This document shows positions 26,105-34,394 of a stretch of DNA of 64,000 nt, piece after piece. Position 1 is the stretch's first letter, and each line of letters begins with the position of its first letter. The position numbers and the translations under genes are program-made. Under the pieces are notes generated by a model that was not told the origin of the DNA, did not search any database, and was given only the letters and a program-made list of their open reading frames with translations. This DNA is from DASXTK01 sp050744325 (GTDB lineage Bacteria; Actinomycetota; Acidimicrobiia; Acidimicrobiales; VFJN01). The stretch lies in NCBI GenBank assembly GCA_050744325.1, contig JBOGHK010000074.1:1-64000 (forward strand), written 5' to 3'.

Positions 26105-27064
26105 TCAGTCCAGTGCCCAGCGTTGGAAGTCGGTGGGTGCGATGTTGCTGCCGCAGACGACGGTGGCGACCTTGAGTCCGTGGAATCGTTCGGGGTCTTC
26201 GAGCACGGCGGCGATTCCGAGTGCCGCGGAGGGTTCCACGACGAGCCCGGCGTGGTCGAAGAGGTGGCGCATGCCGTGCTTGATGGTGTGGTCCTCGACG
26301 AGGATGACGTCGTCGACGACTTCGAGGAGGTCGTCGAGCACTTCAGGTATGGGGTGGCGACCGGCGACTCCGTCGGCGATGGTGTCGATCGTGTCGGTGT
26401 TGACCACGGCCCGCTTGCGCCACGACAACGCCATCGCGGGAGCGCCGGTGGGTTGGATGGCGATCACCTGGGTGCCGGGGGAGAGCTCGTGGATCACGTA
26501 TCCGACGCCGCTGGCGAGTGCTCCTCCGCCGAGGGCGAGAAGTACGACATCGAGATTCACCGGCGCGTCGACGAGCTCTAGGCCGATGGTGGCCGCGCCC
26601 TCGCAGGTGTCGACATCGAGGCTGTCTTCGACCAGGTAGGCGCCCACGGCGTCGGCGTGGGCGCGAGCGAGCATCCGAGGAAGCTCGATGTCTTCGCCTT
26701 CGAGGTGGACGGTCGCGCCCAACGACCGCATCCGGTCGACCTTCAGCGGGTTCGCAGAGGCGGCGGCGAACACGGTGACAGGGATCCCGCGCCGGGCTCC
26801 GCTGTAGGTCAGGGCTTGGCCGAGGTTGCCCGCGCTCGCGCACACCACCGAGGAGCAGCGACGCTCGTGTGCCAGCGAGGCCGTGACGGTCTCGGTTCCT
26901 CGGCCCTTGAAGCTGCGCACCGGATTGAGGGTCTCGACCTTCAAGAGCACCGAGCAGCCCAACGCATCGCTGAGCGGCGCCGGCTCGAATTGCGGGGTGT
27001 CGAGGAACACCGAGTCGATCGACTTCACTGCATCGCGGATGCGCTCCAGCTCGACGCGGGCCAT
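26105..27064 (-). CDS. PLP-dependent threonine dehydratase-like enzyme
   Basis: A 319-residue fold-type II PLP enzyme. The Schiff-base Lys is in VRSFKGRG (Lys53), the Asn contacting PLP in ASAGNLGQA, and the phosphate-binding glycines in LALGGGALAS. The C-terminal VVCGSN segment is usual for serine/threonine dehydratases and related racemases. No ACT regulatory domain, so it is the catabolic or racemase-like type; the substrate is not certain. Confidence 0.85.
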   Translation of the reverse strand: MARVELERIRDAVKSIDSVFLDTPQFEPAPLSDALGCSVLLKVETLNPVRSFKGRGTETVTASLAHERRCSSVVCASAGNLGQALTYSGARRGIPVTVFAAASANPLKVDRMRSLGATVHLEGEDIELPRMLARAHADAVGAYLVEDSLDVDTCEGAATIGLELVDAPVNLDVVLLALGGGALASGVGYVIHELSPGTQVIAIQPTGAPAMALSWRKRAVVNTDTIDTIADGVAGRHPIPEVLDDLLEVVDDVILVEDHTIKHGMRHLFDHAGLVVEPSAALGIAAVLEDPERFHGLKVATVVCGSNIAPTDFQRWALD

Positions 27065-27232
27065 CAGGCGACCCTAATACGCCGCCTGAACCACGGGCCC
27101 GGGGTTGACAAGCAGGGAACGACACCTCTGGCTTCAAGCCATCCAGCGCGGCCGGCTCACACCCTGAACACCGGCTCTTCGGTCAGTCATACCCCGGACC
27201 CATCGGCAATCGTAGACCCGCCACGCTCGGCG

Positions 27233-28372
27233 CTAGCCGGCGGAGGAGCGGATGCGGCGGCGCTCCTGGCGGTGCCAGTCGGTCATGCGGTCGACCTGGC
27301 GGTCGCGGTCGCGCAGGCTGCAGGTGCCGCACTGCAGGCCGTCGGGCAGCTTGAGCAGCAGGCAGCAGGTGCGGCGCAGGGCGAACGTGATCTCGCCCGC
27401 GCCTCCGGCGCAGGCACCGCTGCCGGGGGGACGACCCGCGTCGTAACCGCCTTCGCCATCTGCGTCGTGGGAGCCACAGCCGTCTACCGCACAGTCGGCG
27501 TGGGCGGCGCCGGCGTCGGCATCGGCAGCGTGGCCGTCGTCCGCGGGCACGGTCACCAGTTCGATCGTGCGCGCCAGGTCCGGCCGGGCGGTCAGCAGTG
27601 CCGCCAGATCCGCGTCGGCACGCTGTGCGTGGGCGCGGCTGGGTTGGCTCGCGGCGTTCGACGCTGCCAGGGCAGCCGTGCCCCACAGGTGGCGGTCGCC
27701 GCAGCGGACCACCCGGCGCACCGCGGCGATGACCGCGGCCACCGCGGCGACCGAGCGCGGTCGGCCGAGGGGCGCTGCGCCTGCCGGCACCGGGTCGCCG
27801 ATGGACCGGCTGAGCAGGCGCGCGAACATCACGCTCTCGTCGACGATCTCGACATCGGGGTGACCCACCAGGGCGTCGTCCGCGAGGACCGCGAGCGCCG
27901 CCCGGCGCACGCCGACGACGAAGGCGTCCTCGCCGGCCCGGAGCACGACGTTGGCCGCGGTGAGGTCGAGCAGTCGCCGTTGACGCACCCACAGGTCGAC
28001 CGCCACCGTCGTCAGAGCGGACACCGTCTCACGCGCCACCTGGGCCACCACCAGGGCCCGGTCGTCGCTGCGGAACCGCACGGCGCCCCGGTGGATCAGT
28101 GGGTCGAGCCGGCCGGGGTCGACCAGCAGGTCGGCCGCGCTCACCCAACCGACCTCTCGACCGTCGCCGTTCGGCGCGGCACCGCCCACGCTCGGCCAGC
28201 CAGCCCCGGGTGGGTCGCCCGCGCTCACCTGGCCGACGCGAGGAGCCGCGTCGTCGAGGTCGCCGACCGGGACGGGATGCAGTCGTTCGTAGACCCGCCC
28301 GGACAGCTCGGCCAGCACGTCGGCTGGCTGCCCGCCAACGACGACAGCGGCGGTCTTAGGCTCGCCTAACAC
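27233..28372 (-). CDS. FhuF-like ferric-siderophore reductase (2Fe-2S)
   Basis: A 379-residue protein whose C-terminus carries the FhuF-type [2Fe-2S] motif RRTCCLLLKLPDGLQCGTCSL (CC-x10-C-x2-C). The N-terminal two thirds have the weakly conserved FhuF-like region with an Asp/His/Cys-rich insertion (~290-340). Such enzymes reduce ferric siderophores in the cytoplasm. The GTG at 28372 would be the first base of a leaderless message from the promoter upstream; an in-frame GTG at 28318 is the alternative. A DtxR/IdeR-like box overlaps the start, implying iron repression. Confidence 0.78.
   Translation of the reverse strand: MLGEPKTAAVVVGGQPADVLAELSGRVYERLHPVPVGDLDDAAPRVGQVSAGDPPGAGWPSVGGAAPNGDGREVGWVSAADLLVDPGRLDPLIHRGAVRFRSDDRALVVAQVARETVSALTTVAVDLWVRQRRLLDLTAANVVLRAGEDAFVVGVRRAALAVLADDALVGHPDVEIVDESVMFARLLSRSIGDPVPAGAAPLGRPRSVAAVAAVIAAVRRVVRCGDRHLWGTAALAASNAASQPSRAHAQRADADLAALLTARPDLARTIELVTVPADDGHAADADAGAAHADCAVDGCGSHDADGEGGYDAGRPPGSGACAGGAGEITFALRRTCCLLLKLPDGLQCGTCSLRDRDRQVDRMTDWHRQERRRIRSSAG
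28356..28369. promoter_or_regulatory. DtxR/IdeR-like iron box
   Basis: The palindrome TTAGG-CTCG-CCTAA is the core of the IdeR/DtxR consensus (TTAGGTTAGSCTAACCTAA type). It covers the first codons and transcription start of the FhuF-like gene, a position suited to repression by the iron-loaded regulator. Confidence 0.7.
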
Positions 28373-28379
28373 AGCGCGT

Positions 28380-28408
28380 TTATTACCCTATGCAGCTGGC
28401 CGAGGCAA
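28380..28408 (-). promoter_or_regulatory. promoter of the FhuF-like gene
   Basis: On the minus strand TTGCCT (28408-28403) and TAATAA (28385-28380) are 17 nt apart. The GTG at 28372 lies 7 nt after the -10, so transcription should begin at or near the start codon (leaderless). Confidence 0.65.
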
Positions 28409-28511
28409 GACCCCACCCGGGAACAGGGTCCCGGATCCTTGGCACAGAGCGCGCGCACCCGCCACTCTGAGGGCCATTGCACGCCATGTGAAATCGACCT
28501 AGGGTTCCGCC

Positions 28512-29099
28512 GTGGGCGAGACACATGTCACAGATCGCCGCATCGAGCGAGCCAACCGAACCCGCGACAGCATCGTCGACGCCCTGCTCGCGCTCATCGA
28601 GGACGGAAACTTCCGCCCCACCGCGCGCGAGATCGCGGCCCGGGCCGGTGTGTCGCTGCGGTCGCTCTACGTGCACTTCGACGACGTCGAGGCGCTGTTC
28701 CACGCGGCGGCTGTCCGCCACCACCTCCACCTGGAGGAGCACCGCCTGCCGGCGCTGACCGACGGGCCACTCGAGGACCGGCTCGAGGCGTTCGTCGCCA
28801 AGCGGGCTGCGCTGTACGAGGCGGGCAAGAACGTCCGGATGGCGGCGTTGCTGCAGGAGCCGTTCTCCCCGGCGCTCCACAGCATCCTCGATCTGGCGCG
28901 CGAGGCGGGACGCGCCGAGTTGGACAAGGTGTTCAGCCCCGAGCTCTCGGGGCGGAGGTCCGCTCGGAAGCGGGCGGCTCTCGACGCCGTCACCCAACCC
29001 GGCAGCTGGGAGGTGCTGCGCACGCAGCACGGTCTGAGCGTCGAGGCGGCGAAGGCGGTGATGGGCGACATGGTCCGAGCGTTGCTCGGGCCGACCTAG
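28512..29099 (+). CDS. TetR-family transcriptional regulator
   Basis: A 195-residue regulator. The TetR HTH covers residues ~15-60 (REIAARAGVSLRSLYVHFDDVEALF); the rest is an all-helical ligand-binding domain. It lies 55 nt before the Liv-type transport operon on the same strand and is probably its local regulator (inference). GTG start. Confidence 0.88.
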   Translation: MGETHVTDRRIERANRTRDSIVDALLALIEDGNFRPTAREIAARAGVSLRSLYVHFDDVEALFHAAAVRHHLHLEEHRLPALTDGPLEDRLEAFVAKRAALYEAGKNVRMAALLQEPFSPALHSILDLAREAGRAELDKVFSPELSGRRSARKRAALDAVTQPGSWEVLRTQHGLSVEAAKAVMGDMVRALLGPT

Positions 29100-29154
29100 A
29101 AGCACAGGCACGGCAACGACAGGAACCTCAGAGCAGTCTGCAGAAGGGGGGACA

Positions 29155-31299
29155 GTGCGGACCATCGGCATACCCAGTGCCCGGCGCATCCGGCCGCCAG
29201 CTTGGCTCGAAGCCCTGCTTCCCTTGGTCGGCCTGTTGCTGGTGCAACAGGTGTTCTTCCAGACACCGTCGGGCGTCGTCCTCATCGGCGCCCTGGGCGG
29301 TGGCCGGATCGCACTGATCGCCCTTGGCATCGCGCTGATCTACCGGGCGAACCGCATCGTGAACTTCGCCCAGGGCGACCTCGGGACGGTCCCGGCGACG
29401 CTCGGGGTCATGCTGGTGGTCAGCTGGGGCTGGAGCTACTGGTTGGGCCTGGTCGCCGGGCTGGTCGCAGCGGTCGTGCTGGGTGTCGTGGTCGAGACGC
29501 TGCTGATCCGGCGGTTCTTCACCGCCCCCCGCCTGGTGCTCACCGTCGCCACGATCGGCATCGCCCAGATCCTGACCGGCGGAGGGCTGTTCCTGCCCCA
29601 GGCGTTCGGCGAGACGGCGTTCGACACCCACTTGCCTCAGCCCTTCGGCACCACCTTCGAGCTCGGTGGCCGGAACTTCAACGCCAACGACATCCTGACC
29701 ATGATCGTGGTGCCGGCGGCGATGTTCGCGCTGGCTCTGTTCCTGCAGCGGTCCACCGTGGGGATCGCGATCGTCGGCGCGGCCGAGCGAGCCGACCGGG
29801 CGGCGACGCTAGGCATCCCGGTGAAGCGGCTCCACACCGTGGTGTGGGTGGTGGCGTCGGTGCTGGCGTTCCTGGCGATGTTCCTGCGTGCCGGAGCCGT
29901 GGGTCTGCCGATCGGCGATGTGCTGTCGCCGATCTTCCTCGTGCAGGCGTTGGGTGCCGCGGTGTTCGGTCAGTTCAGGCGGTACATCGCGATCGCGGCC
30001 GCGGCCGTCGGGATCGGCATCGTCGACCAGGCGATGGTGTTCAACGGCTACTCGGAGGGCCACGTCGCCGGGGTGGTGTTCCTGATCGTGATGGTGGCGA
30101 TGCTGGTGACGCGGCGCGCGAGCACCGGGCGGGTCGACAGCGACGCGTCGACATGGCAGGCGATCCGCGAGGTGCGGCCGATCCCGCGGGAGCTGGCCCG
30201 GCTGCCCGAGGTGTTGGGCGCGCGGATCGGGCTCTGGGTGGCCATCGCTGCGTTCGTGCTCAGCTTGCCGCTGTGGCTGTCGACCAGCCGGCTCGACCTG
30301 GCCACGATCGTCGTGCTGTTCGGCGTGGTGGCGGCATCGCTGGTCGTGCTCAGCGGCTGGGCCGGGCAGGTCAGCCTGGGCCACATGGCCTTCGTCGCGG
30401 TCGGCGCTGCGGTCGGTGGCGCGTTGACCCACGATCGCGGCTGGGACCTGGGGCTCGGCATCCTGGGGGCCGGAGTCGTCGGTGGCGTGGTGGCGGTGGT
30501 CGTCGGGTATCCCGCGCTCCGGCGCCGGGGCCTCACGCTCGCCGTGAGCACGCTGGCGTTCGCCCTGCTGACGGGGCTGTACCTGCTCGACCGGCGCATC
30601 TTCGACTGGCTGCCGCCGCGCTTCGGCATCGAAGACCCGACGCTGTTCGGCAGCATCGCCATCGACACCCAGGAGCGGCGGTTCTACGTCTCGGTCGGTG
30701 CGCTGGCGCTGGCGATGGCGATGGTGGCCGGGCTGCGACGGAGTCGGACCGGGCGGGTGCTGATCGCGATACGCGAGAACGAGCGGGCAGCCGCGTCCTA
30801 CGGCGTCCACACCATCCGGACGACGCTGGCGGCCTTCGCCCTGTCGGGCTTCCTCGCCGCGATGGCCGGAGCGCTGCTGGTCTACCAGCGGGGCGGCTTG
30901 AGCGCCGAGCCGTACCAGCCTCAAGAGAGCTTGAAGCTGTTCTCGATGGTGGTGATCGGAGGCCTCGGGTCGCTGCCGGGGGCGGTGCTCGGCGCGACCT
31001 ACGTGCAGAGCGCCGACTTCTACCTGCCACCCAACTGGCAGTTCCTGGCCAGCGGGGCTGGTCTGCTGCTGATCCTGCTGATCTTCCCCGCCGGGCTCGG
31101 TGGGGTCCTGGCTGACCTGCGCGATGCGGGTCTGCGCTGGGCCGCGAACCGCCGGCAGATCGTGGTCCCCAGCTTGGTGGCCGACATGCGGATCGAAGAC
31201 GACAACGAGCTGCTGCGGCGACAACACGCCGTCGAGGACGCCGAGCCGGCGTCGGCGGCGGCACCCACCGGCGACGCCCCCGTGGAGGTCCGGCCATGA
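29155..31299 (+). CDS. LivH-LivM fused branched-chain amino-acid-type ABC permease
   Basis: A 714-residue fusion of both membrane subunits of a HAAT-family importer. Residues ~1-320 are LivH-like (ALIYRANRIVNFAQGDLGTVPATLG). Residues ~350-670 are LivM-like (SGWAGQVSLGHMAFVAVGA; RSRTGRVLIAIRENERAAASYGV; SLPGAVLGATYV). About 18-20 membrane helices in total. Fusion halves the number of genes needed and fixes 1:1 stoichiometry. GTG start; overlaps the next gene by 4 nt. Confidence 0.9.
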   Translation: MRTIGIPSARRIRPPAWLEALLPLVGLLLVQQVFFQTPSGVVLIGALGGGRIALIALGIALIYRANRIVNFAQGDLGTVPATLGVMLVVSWGWSYWLGLVAGLVAAVVLGVVVETLLIRRFFTAPRLVLTVATIGIAQILTGGGLFLPQAFGETAFDTHLPQPFGTTFELGGRNFNANDILTMIVVPAAMFALALFLQRSTVGIAIVGAAERADRAATLGIPVKRLHTVVWVVASVLAFLAMFLRAGAVGLPIGDVLSPIFLVQALGAAVFGQFRRYIAIAAAAVGIGIVDQAMVFNGYSEGHVAGVVFLIVMVAMLVTRRASTGRVDSDASTWQAIREVRPIPRELARLPEVLGARIGLWVAIAAFVLSLPLWLSTSRLDLATIVVLFGVVAASLVVLSGWAGQVSLGHMAFVAVGAAVGGALTHDRGWDLGLGILGAGVVGGVVAVVVGYPALRRRGLTLAVSTLAFALLTGLYLLDRRIFDWLPPRFGIEDPTLFGSIAIDTQERRFYVSVGALALAMAMVAGLRRSRTGRVLIAIRENERAAASYGVHTIRTTLAAFALSGFLAAMAGALLVYQRGGLSAEPYQPQESLKLFSMVVIGGLGSLPGAVLGATYVQSADFYLPPNWQFLASGAGLLLILLIFPAGLGGVLADLRDAGLRWAANRRQIVVPSLVADMRIEDDNELLRRQHAVEDAEPASAAAPTGDAPVEVRP

Positions 31300-34200
31300 A
31301 GGCCTGGTGGGCCACCTGGAAGCAGGCCACCACCGGGGGCGCGCCCCTGTACCCGCTGGGGGTCCTGTTCGGGCTGAACATGGTGGACGAGCTCGACCGC
31401 GCGGCGCTGGGCGTGCTGCTGCCCGAGATCAGGGACCACTTCAACGCCAGCACCTCGGGCATCCTGACCGTGGTGTCGCTGGCCTTGATCGGCGGCTTCG
31501 TGCTGGCCGTGCCCGTGGGCTACTACGCGGACCGGCTCAAGCGGGTGCCGATCGCCGCGGTCGGCGCGGTGCTGTGGGGGATCTGCTCGATGCTCACCGG
31601 CCTCGCGCCGACCCTGTGGTTCCTCGCGACGGCTCGGACCGGGGCCGGGTTGGGCCGGGCGGTGAACGACCCGGTCCACAACTCGCTGCTGGCGGACTAC
31701 TACGACATCCCGGTGCGGTCGCGGGTGTACTCGGTCCACCGGTACGCCAACGCGTTCGGGCAGTTCGCCGGGCCGCTCGCGGCAGGCCTCATCGCCTTCT
31801 CGTTCGGTTGGCGCGTCCCGTTCATCATCTTCGCGTTCGTCACGGCGACCTTCGTGGTGCTGGCCGTCCGGCTGCGCGAGCCGATTCGCGGCCGGTTCGA
31901 GCGCAAGGCCGCGGGGGCGTCCGACGAGGTTCTGGAGACCGAGGAAGAGCCGCCGTCGTGGGCGGAGTCGTGGCGGATCCTGTGGCAGGTCAGAACGCTG
32001 CGCCGCGTGTACTACGCGCTGCCGTTCCTGGCCATCGCGGTGGTCGGGCTGCTGCTGCTGGGCAGCTTGTACTACGAGGACGTCTTCAACCTCGACGAGC
32101 GCGCCCGGGGCTTCCTGTCGGCCGTGGTCGAAGGCGGGGCCCAGTTCGTCGGCCTGCTGATCGGGCTCCCGATCGCCAGCCGGCTGATGATGAAGGGGCC
32201 GGCGCACATCATGAAGTTCCTGTCGGTGATCGGCTGCGTGATCGCCGCGGGCCTGGTCGTCTTCGCCGTCGCACCGGTCCTGGCCGTGGCCGTGGTTGCG
32301 AACTGCGTGGTCTCCGCCAGCTTCTTCCTGCTGATCCCCGGGATCTTCGCGGTGCTCTCGCTGGCCGTGCCGGCCAAGGTGCGGTCGTTCGGCTTCGCGG
32401 TCGGGACGCTGTTCTTCCTTCCCGGCCTGCTCTTGCTTCCGATCATCGGCCAGCTCGCGGAGGACCACGGCATCCGGGTCGGGCTCCTGGCCGCGGTGCC
32501 CGTCTTCCTGATCGGGGGCGCGATCCTGCGGTCGTCGCACAGCTTCGTGGCCGACGACATCACCCGGGTGTGGAAGACCACCGCGGCCCGATCGGAGGTG
32601 GCGCACCTGCGTCGTCAGGGCAAGGTCAAGCTGGTCCTGGCCCGCGATGTCGACGTCCACTACGACAGCGTCCAAGTGCTGTTCGGCGTCAACATGGAGG
32701 TCGACGAGGGCGAGATCGTCGCGCTGCTCGGCACCAACGGCGCCGGGAAGTCCACGATGCTCAAGGCGCTGTCGGGGCTGGTGCAGGCCAGCGGGGGAGC
32801 GGTGGTCTTCGACGGCCGCGACATGACCCATGCCCCGCCCAACGAGATCGCCGAGCGGGGCATCAGCCAAGTCCCCGGCGGCCAGGGGGTCTTCACGCAG
32901 CTCAGCGTGGCGGACAACCTGCGGCTCGCCGGCTGGTTGCAGCGGCGGCGGCCCGCGGAGCTGCGCGCCGCGACCAGTCCGGTCCTGGAGGCGTTCCCGG
33001 TCCTGCGCGACCGGCTGCACGAGCCGGCCGGCAACCTGTCCGGCGGTCAGCAGCAGATGCTGACGCTCGGCATGGCGTTCATCAGCCAGCCGCGCTTGCT
33101 GATGATCGACGAGCTGTCGCTCGGGCTGGCACCGACGGTCGTGGCTCAACTGCTGGAGATGGTGCGGCTTCTCCGGGACCGGGGCACGACGATCATCCTC
33201 GTCGAACAGTCGGTCAACGTCGCACTGACCGTCGCCGATCGGGCCTACTTCATGGAGAAGGGCGAGATCCGCTTCGAGGGCCCCACAGCCGAGCTGCTCG
33301 ATCGGCCGGACCTGTTGCGTTCGGTGTTCTTCGCCGGTGCCGCGGGCGACCACCGTCCGGACGCCGTCGACGCCGCGGAGGAGCTGATCGACGCGGCGAC
33401 CGCCGCCCGGCCGTCGGAGACCGAGCTGGTCCGGTCGGTCGCGCCGGCCCTAGGCGGGAACGGCGCCCCGGGCAACGGCGACGAGCCGGACCCGCTCGAA
33501 CCGGTACCGGCATCCGGACGTCGCGATCACCGCGACGGACGAACGTTCGACGGGGACGGGACCGGGTTCCCTCCCGTCCTGGAGGTGCGCGACGTCGTGC
33601 GATCGTTCGGTGGCGTGCGGGCTCTCGACGGCGTGTCGTTCGACGTGCAGCCCCACGAGATCCTGGGCTTCATCGGGCCGAACGGTGCCGGCAAGACGAC
33701 GCTGTTCGACGTGATCTCGGGCTTCACCCCGCCCGACGCCGGCACGATCCGGCTGTGGATCGCCGGCGACGACGGAACCGACGGGTTCCTGCAGGAGCTG
33801 GGCGGCATGTCCACTGCGGCTCGGTCCTGGCGGGGTCTCGGCCGCTCGTTCCAGGACGGTCGGTTGTTCCCGGGTCTCACGGTGGCCGAGACCATCGCGG
33901 TTGCGCTCGAACAGCACGTCGAGGTGCGTGACCCGCTGGCGGCGAGCCTGCACCTTCCCTCGGTCGCCGACTCGGAGGTGAAGGTGGCGGCGACGGTCGA
34001 GGAGCTGATCGACCTGCTCGGGCTCGGCGCCTACCGCGACAAGTTCGTGCGCGAGGTGTCCACGGGCACCCGCCGCATCGTCGACCTGGCCTGTGTCCTG
34101 GCCCAAGGGCCGAGCGTGGTGCTGCTCGACGAGCCCTCCAGCGGGATCGCCCAGCGCGAGGCCGAGGCCCTCGCCCCCGTGCTGCGCAGGGTGCGCCGCG

Positions 34201-34394
34201 AGCTGGGCGCAAGCCTGCTGGTCATCGAGCACGACCTGCCGCTGCTGTTGTCCGTCGCCGACCGGATGGTCGCTCTCGACCTCGGCCGGGTGGTCACCGA
34301 GGGCGACCCGCGTGCGGTCATCGACCATCCCGCGGTCGTCGCGTCCTACCTGGGCACCGAGACCGCCTCCATCGCCCGCTCGGGAGCGACATGA
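31296..34394 (+). CDS. three-part fusion: MFS transporter + LivF-like ATPase + LivG-like ATPase
   Basis: A 1032-residue protein. Residues ~20-410 are a 12-helix major-facilitator domain (NMVDELDRAALGVLLPEI; GYYADRLKRVPIAAVG). Then come an ABC ATPase of LivF type (Walker A GTNGAGKST ~480, signature LSGGQQQ, Walker B LLMIDEL), a disordered acidic/basic linker (~690-760) and a LivG-type ATPase (Walker A GPNGAGKTT ~795, Q-loop RSFQ, degenerate signature STGTRR, Walker B VVLLDEP). It supplies both ATPases for the upstream permease fusion. The MFS part is unexpected and may add a second transport or sensing function. Both neighbours overlap by ATGA. Confidence 0.9.
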   Translation: MKAWWATWKQATTGGAPLYPLGVLFGLNMVDELDRAALGVLLPEIRDHFNASTSGILTVVSLALIGGFVLAVPVGYYADRLKRVPIAAVGAVLWGICSMLTGLAPTLWFLATARTGAGLGRAVNDPVHNSLLADYYDIPVRSRVYSVHRYANAFGQFAGPLAAGLIAFSFGWRVPFIIFAFVTATFVVLAVRLREPIRGRFERKAAGASDEVLETEEEPPSWAESWRILWQVRTLRRVYYALPFLAIAVVGLLLLGSLYYEDVFNLDERARGFLSAVVEGGAQFVGLLIGLPIASRLMMKGPAHIMKFLSVIGCVIAAGLVVFAVAPVLAVAVVANCVVSASFFLLIPGIFAVLSLAVPAKVRSFGFAVGTLFFLPGLLLLPIIGQLAEDHGIRVGLLAAVPVFLIGGAILRSSHSFVADDITRVWKTTAARSEVAHLRRQGKVKLVLARDVDVHYDSVQVLFGVNMEVDEGEIVALLGTNGAGKSTMLKALSGLVQASGGAVVFDGRDMTHAPPNEIAERGISQVPGGQGVFTQLSVADNLRLAGWLQRRRPAELRAATSPVLEAFPVLRDRLHEPAGNLSGGQQQMLTLGMAFISQPRLLMIDELSLGLAPTVVAQLLEMVRLLRDRGTTIILVEQSVNVALTVADRAYFMEKGEIRFEGPTAELLDRPDLLRSVFFAGAAGDHRPDAVDAAEELIDAATAARPSETELVRSVAPALGGNGAPGNGDEPDPLEPVPASGRRDHRDGRTFDGDGTGFPPVLEVRDVVRSFGGVRALDGVSFDVQPHEILGFIGPNGAGKTTLFDVISGFTPPDAGTIRLWIAGDDGTDGFLQELGGMSTAARSWRGLGRSFQDGRLFPGLTVAETIAVALEQHVEVRDPLAASLHLPSVADSEVKVAATVEELIDLLGLGAYRDKFVREVSTGTRRIVDLACVLAQGPSVVLLDEPSSGIAQREAEALAPVLRRVRRELGASLLVIEHDLPLLLSVADRMVALDLGRVVTEGDPRAVIDHPAVVASYLGTETASIARSGAT

